The notes beneath the pieces are model-generated. The model was given only the letters and a program-made list of their open reading frames with translations, had not been told where the DNA came from and made no database searches. A stretch of 5,690 bases of DNA from positions 1 through 5,690 of the forward strand of contig JAPLLP010000300.1 of NCBI GenBank assembly GCA_026387515.1, given 5' to 3'. The stretch is from Candidatus Omnitrophota bacterium. Its GTDB lineage: Bacteria > Omnitrophota > Koll11 > Gygaellales > Profunditerraquicolaceae. Position 1 is the first letter of the stretch, and each line of letters begins with the position of its first letter. Both the position numbers and the translations under genes were made by a program. Shown piece after piece: positions 5,180-5,690 of the stretch.

Positions 5180-5690
5180 CTAACTCATTATTTTCAGAAA
5201 ATACATCAGAATAATCCCAAGAACAAAAGTGACCATTATAAAAGCGGACTTTTTACCGTCCTCTTCTTTGTGTAGCTCGGGGATTAAATCGCATGAAGCT
5301 ACATAAATAAATCCTCCTGCCGCTAACGGCAGTAAAATACTGGTAAAACCGCTGATTTTACTGGCAAAATAATAACCGAATATCGTCCCTACTATGGCAA
5401 ACAGCGATGATAAGAAATTAAAAAATAAGGCCCTAAGTTTAGAAAAACCGCCATATATCAAGACGGTAAAGTTCCCAAGCTCATGAGGAATCTCATGAAA
5501 GACTATAGCCAGGGTAGTCGCCAACCCAAGTTTAACGTCTATCGAAAACACCGCCCCTATAATCAGCCCATCGCTAAAATTATGCACGATATCTCCGATA
5601 ATATTTAAATAGGTAAAACGGTGCATCGTGCATTCCGGGGCGTGGCAATGCCGCCAATGAAGATACTTCTCTAATATAAAAAAAAGCGTG
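5180..5690 (-). CDS. ZIP-family metal transporter, partial (N-terminus off right edge)
   Basis: About 169 C-terminal residues are visible; the frame is open to the right edge, so the internal ATG at 5624-5626 is not the start. The visible part begins FFILEKYLHWRHCHAPEC, the end of transmembrane helix 3 and a His/Cys-rich loop, a usual metal-binding region. It is followed by HNFSDGLIIGA and HEIPHELGNF. These are the paired signatures of ZIP helices 4 and 5 that form the metal-transport site; HEIPHE resembles the LIV-1-like branch. The next segments are SILLPLAAGGFIYVASCDLIPELHKE and a final helix, FIMVTFVLGIILMYFL. ZIP proteins carry zinc, iron or other divalent metals into the cytoplasm; the substrate cannot be told from sequence. 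The common 'HELGD' continuation is 'HELGN' here. No promoter or start can be seen in the window. Confidence 0.9.
   Translation of the reverse strand, partial: TLFFILEKYLHWRHCHAPECTMHRFTYLNIIGDIVHNFSDGLIIGAVFSIDVKLGLATTLAIVFHEIPHELGNFTVLIYGGFSKLRALFFNFLSSLFAIVGTIFGYYFASKISGFTSILLPLAAGGFIYVASCDLIPELHKEEDGKKSAFIMVTFVLGIILMYFLKIMS

Noticed and set aside
5624..5626. ATG as the start of the ZIP gene
   Set aside because: The frame stays open to the window edge and the residues upstream (FFILEKYLHWRHCH) are typical ZIP sequence, so the gene is simply cut off.

Overview
This window looks like a piece of an uncultured Gram-negative bacterial genome of moderate-to-low GC. The Gram-negative call rests on a lipoprotein with a standard lipobox, an outer-membrane beta-barrel with a signal peptide, and a type II secretion / type IV pilus-like gene set. 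The short peptidoglycan-binding lipoprotein, many-pseudopilin style and short GspF remind me of Omnitrophota. That lineage guess is from memory of protein style and is only moderately likely.

Left block (1-2437, minus strand): one apparent operon. It is transcribed leftwards from a near-consensus promoter (2410-2437) through an unusual GC-rich palindromic 5' leader. It encodes a peptidoglycan-binding lipoprotein, a short GspF-type membrane platform protein, a GspI/PilV-like prepilin and a GspK/PilX-like minor pseudopilin cut by the left edge. Together these suggest part of a type II secretion-like pseudopilus. The ATPase, secretin and prepilin peptidase are not in the window. The lipoprotein and gspF genes lie in the same reading frame, separated only by a TAG stop and two TTT codons.

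Middle (2438-4554): a divergent intergenic region with a second promoter drives an outer-membrane beta-barrel protein of unknown function (plus strand). It runs tail-to-tail into truD (minus strand, tRNA pseudouridine synthase), and the two coding ends overlap by 13 bases.

Right (4555-5690): truD and a DJ-1/PfpI-family gene diverge from a 63-base region. Their predicted -35 boxes are the same DNA read on opposite strands, and both predicted transcription starts fall on the A of the start codon. The DJ-1 gene converges, with a 10-base gap, on a ZIP-family metal transporter gene that runs off the right edge.

Overall pattern: the three genes directly behind promoters (barrel, truD, DJ-1) have no Shine-Dalgarno and look leaderless. 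The lipoprotein and the two pilin-like genes of the left operon have Shine-Dalgarno sequences. I see no tRNA, rRNA, CRISPR array, transposase or gene-free stretch longer than 300 bases. The best candidates for something undescribed are the palindromic leader at 2284-2388 and the shared-box leaderless divergent promoter at 4555-4617.
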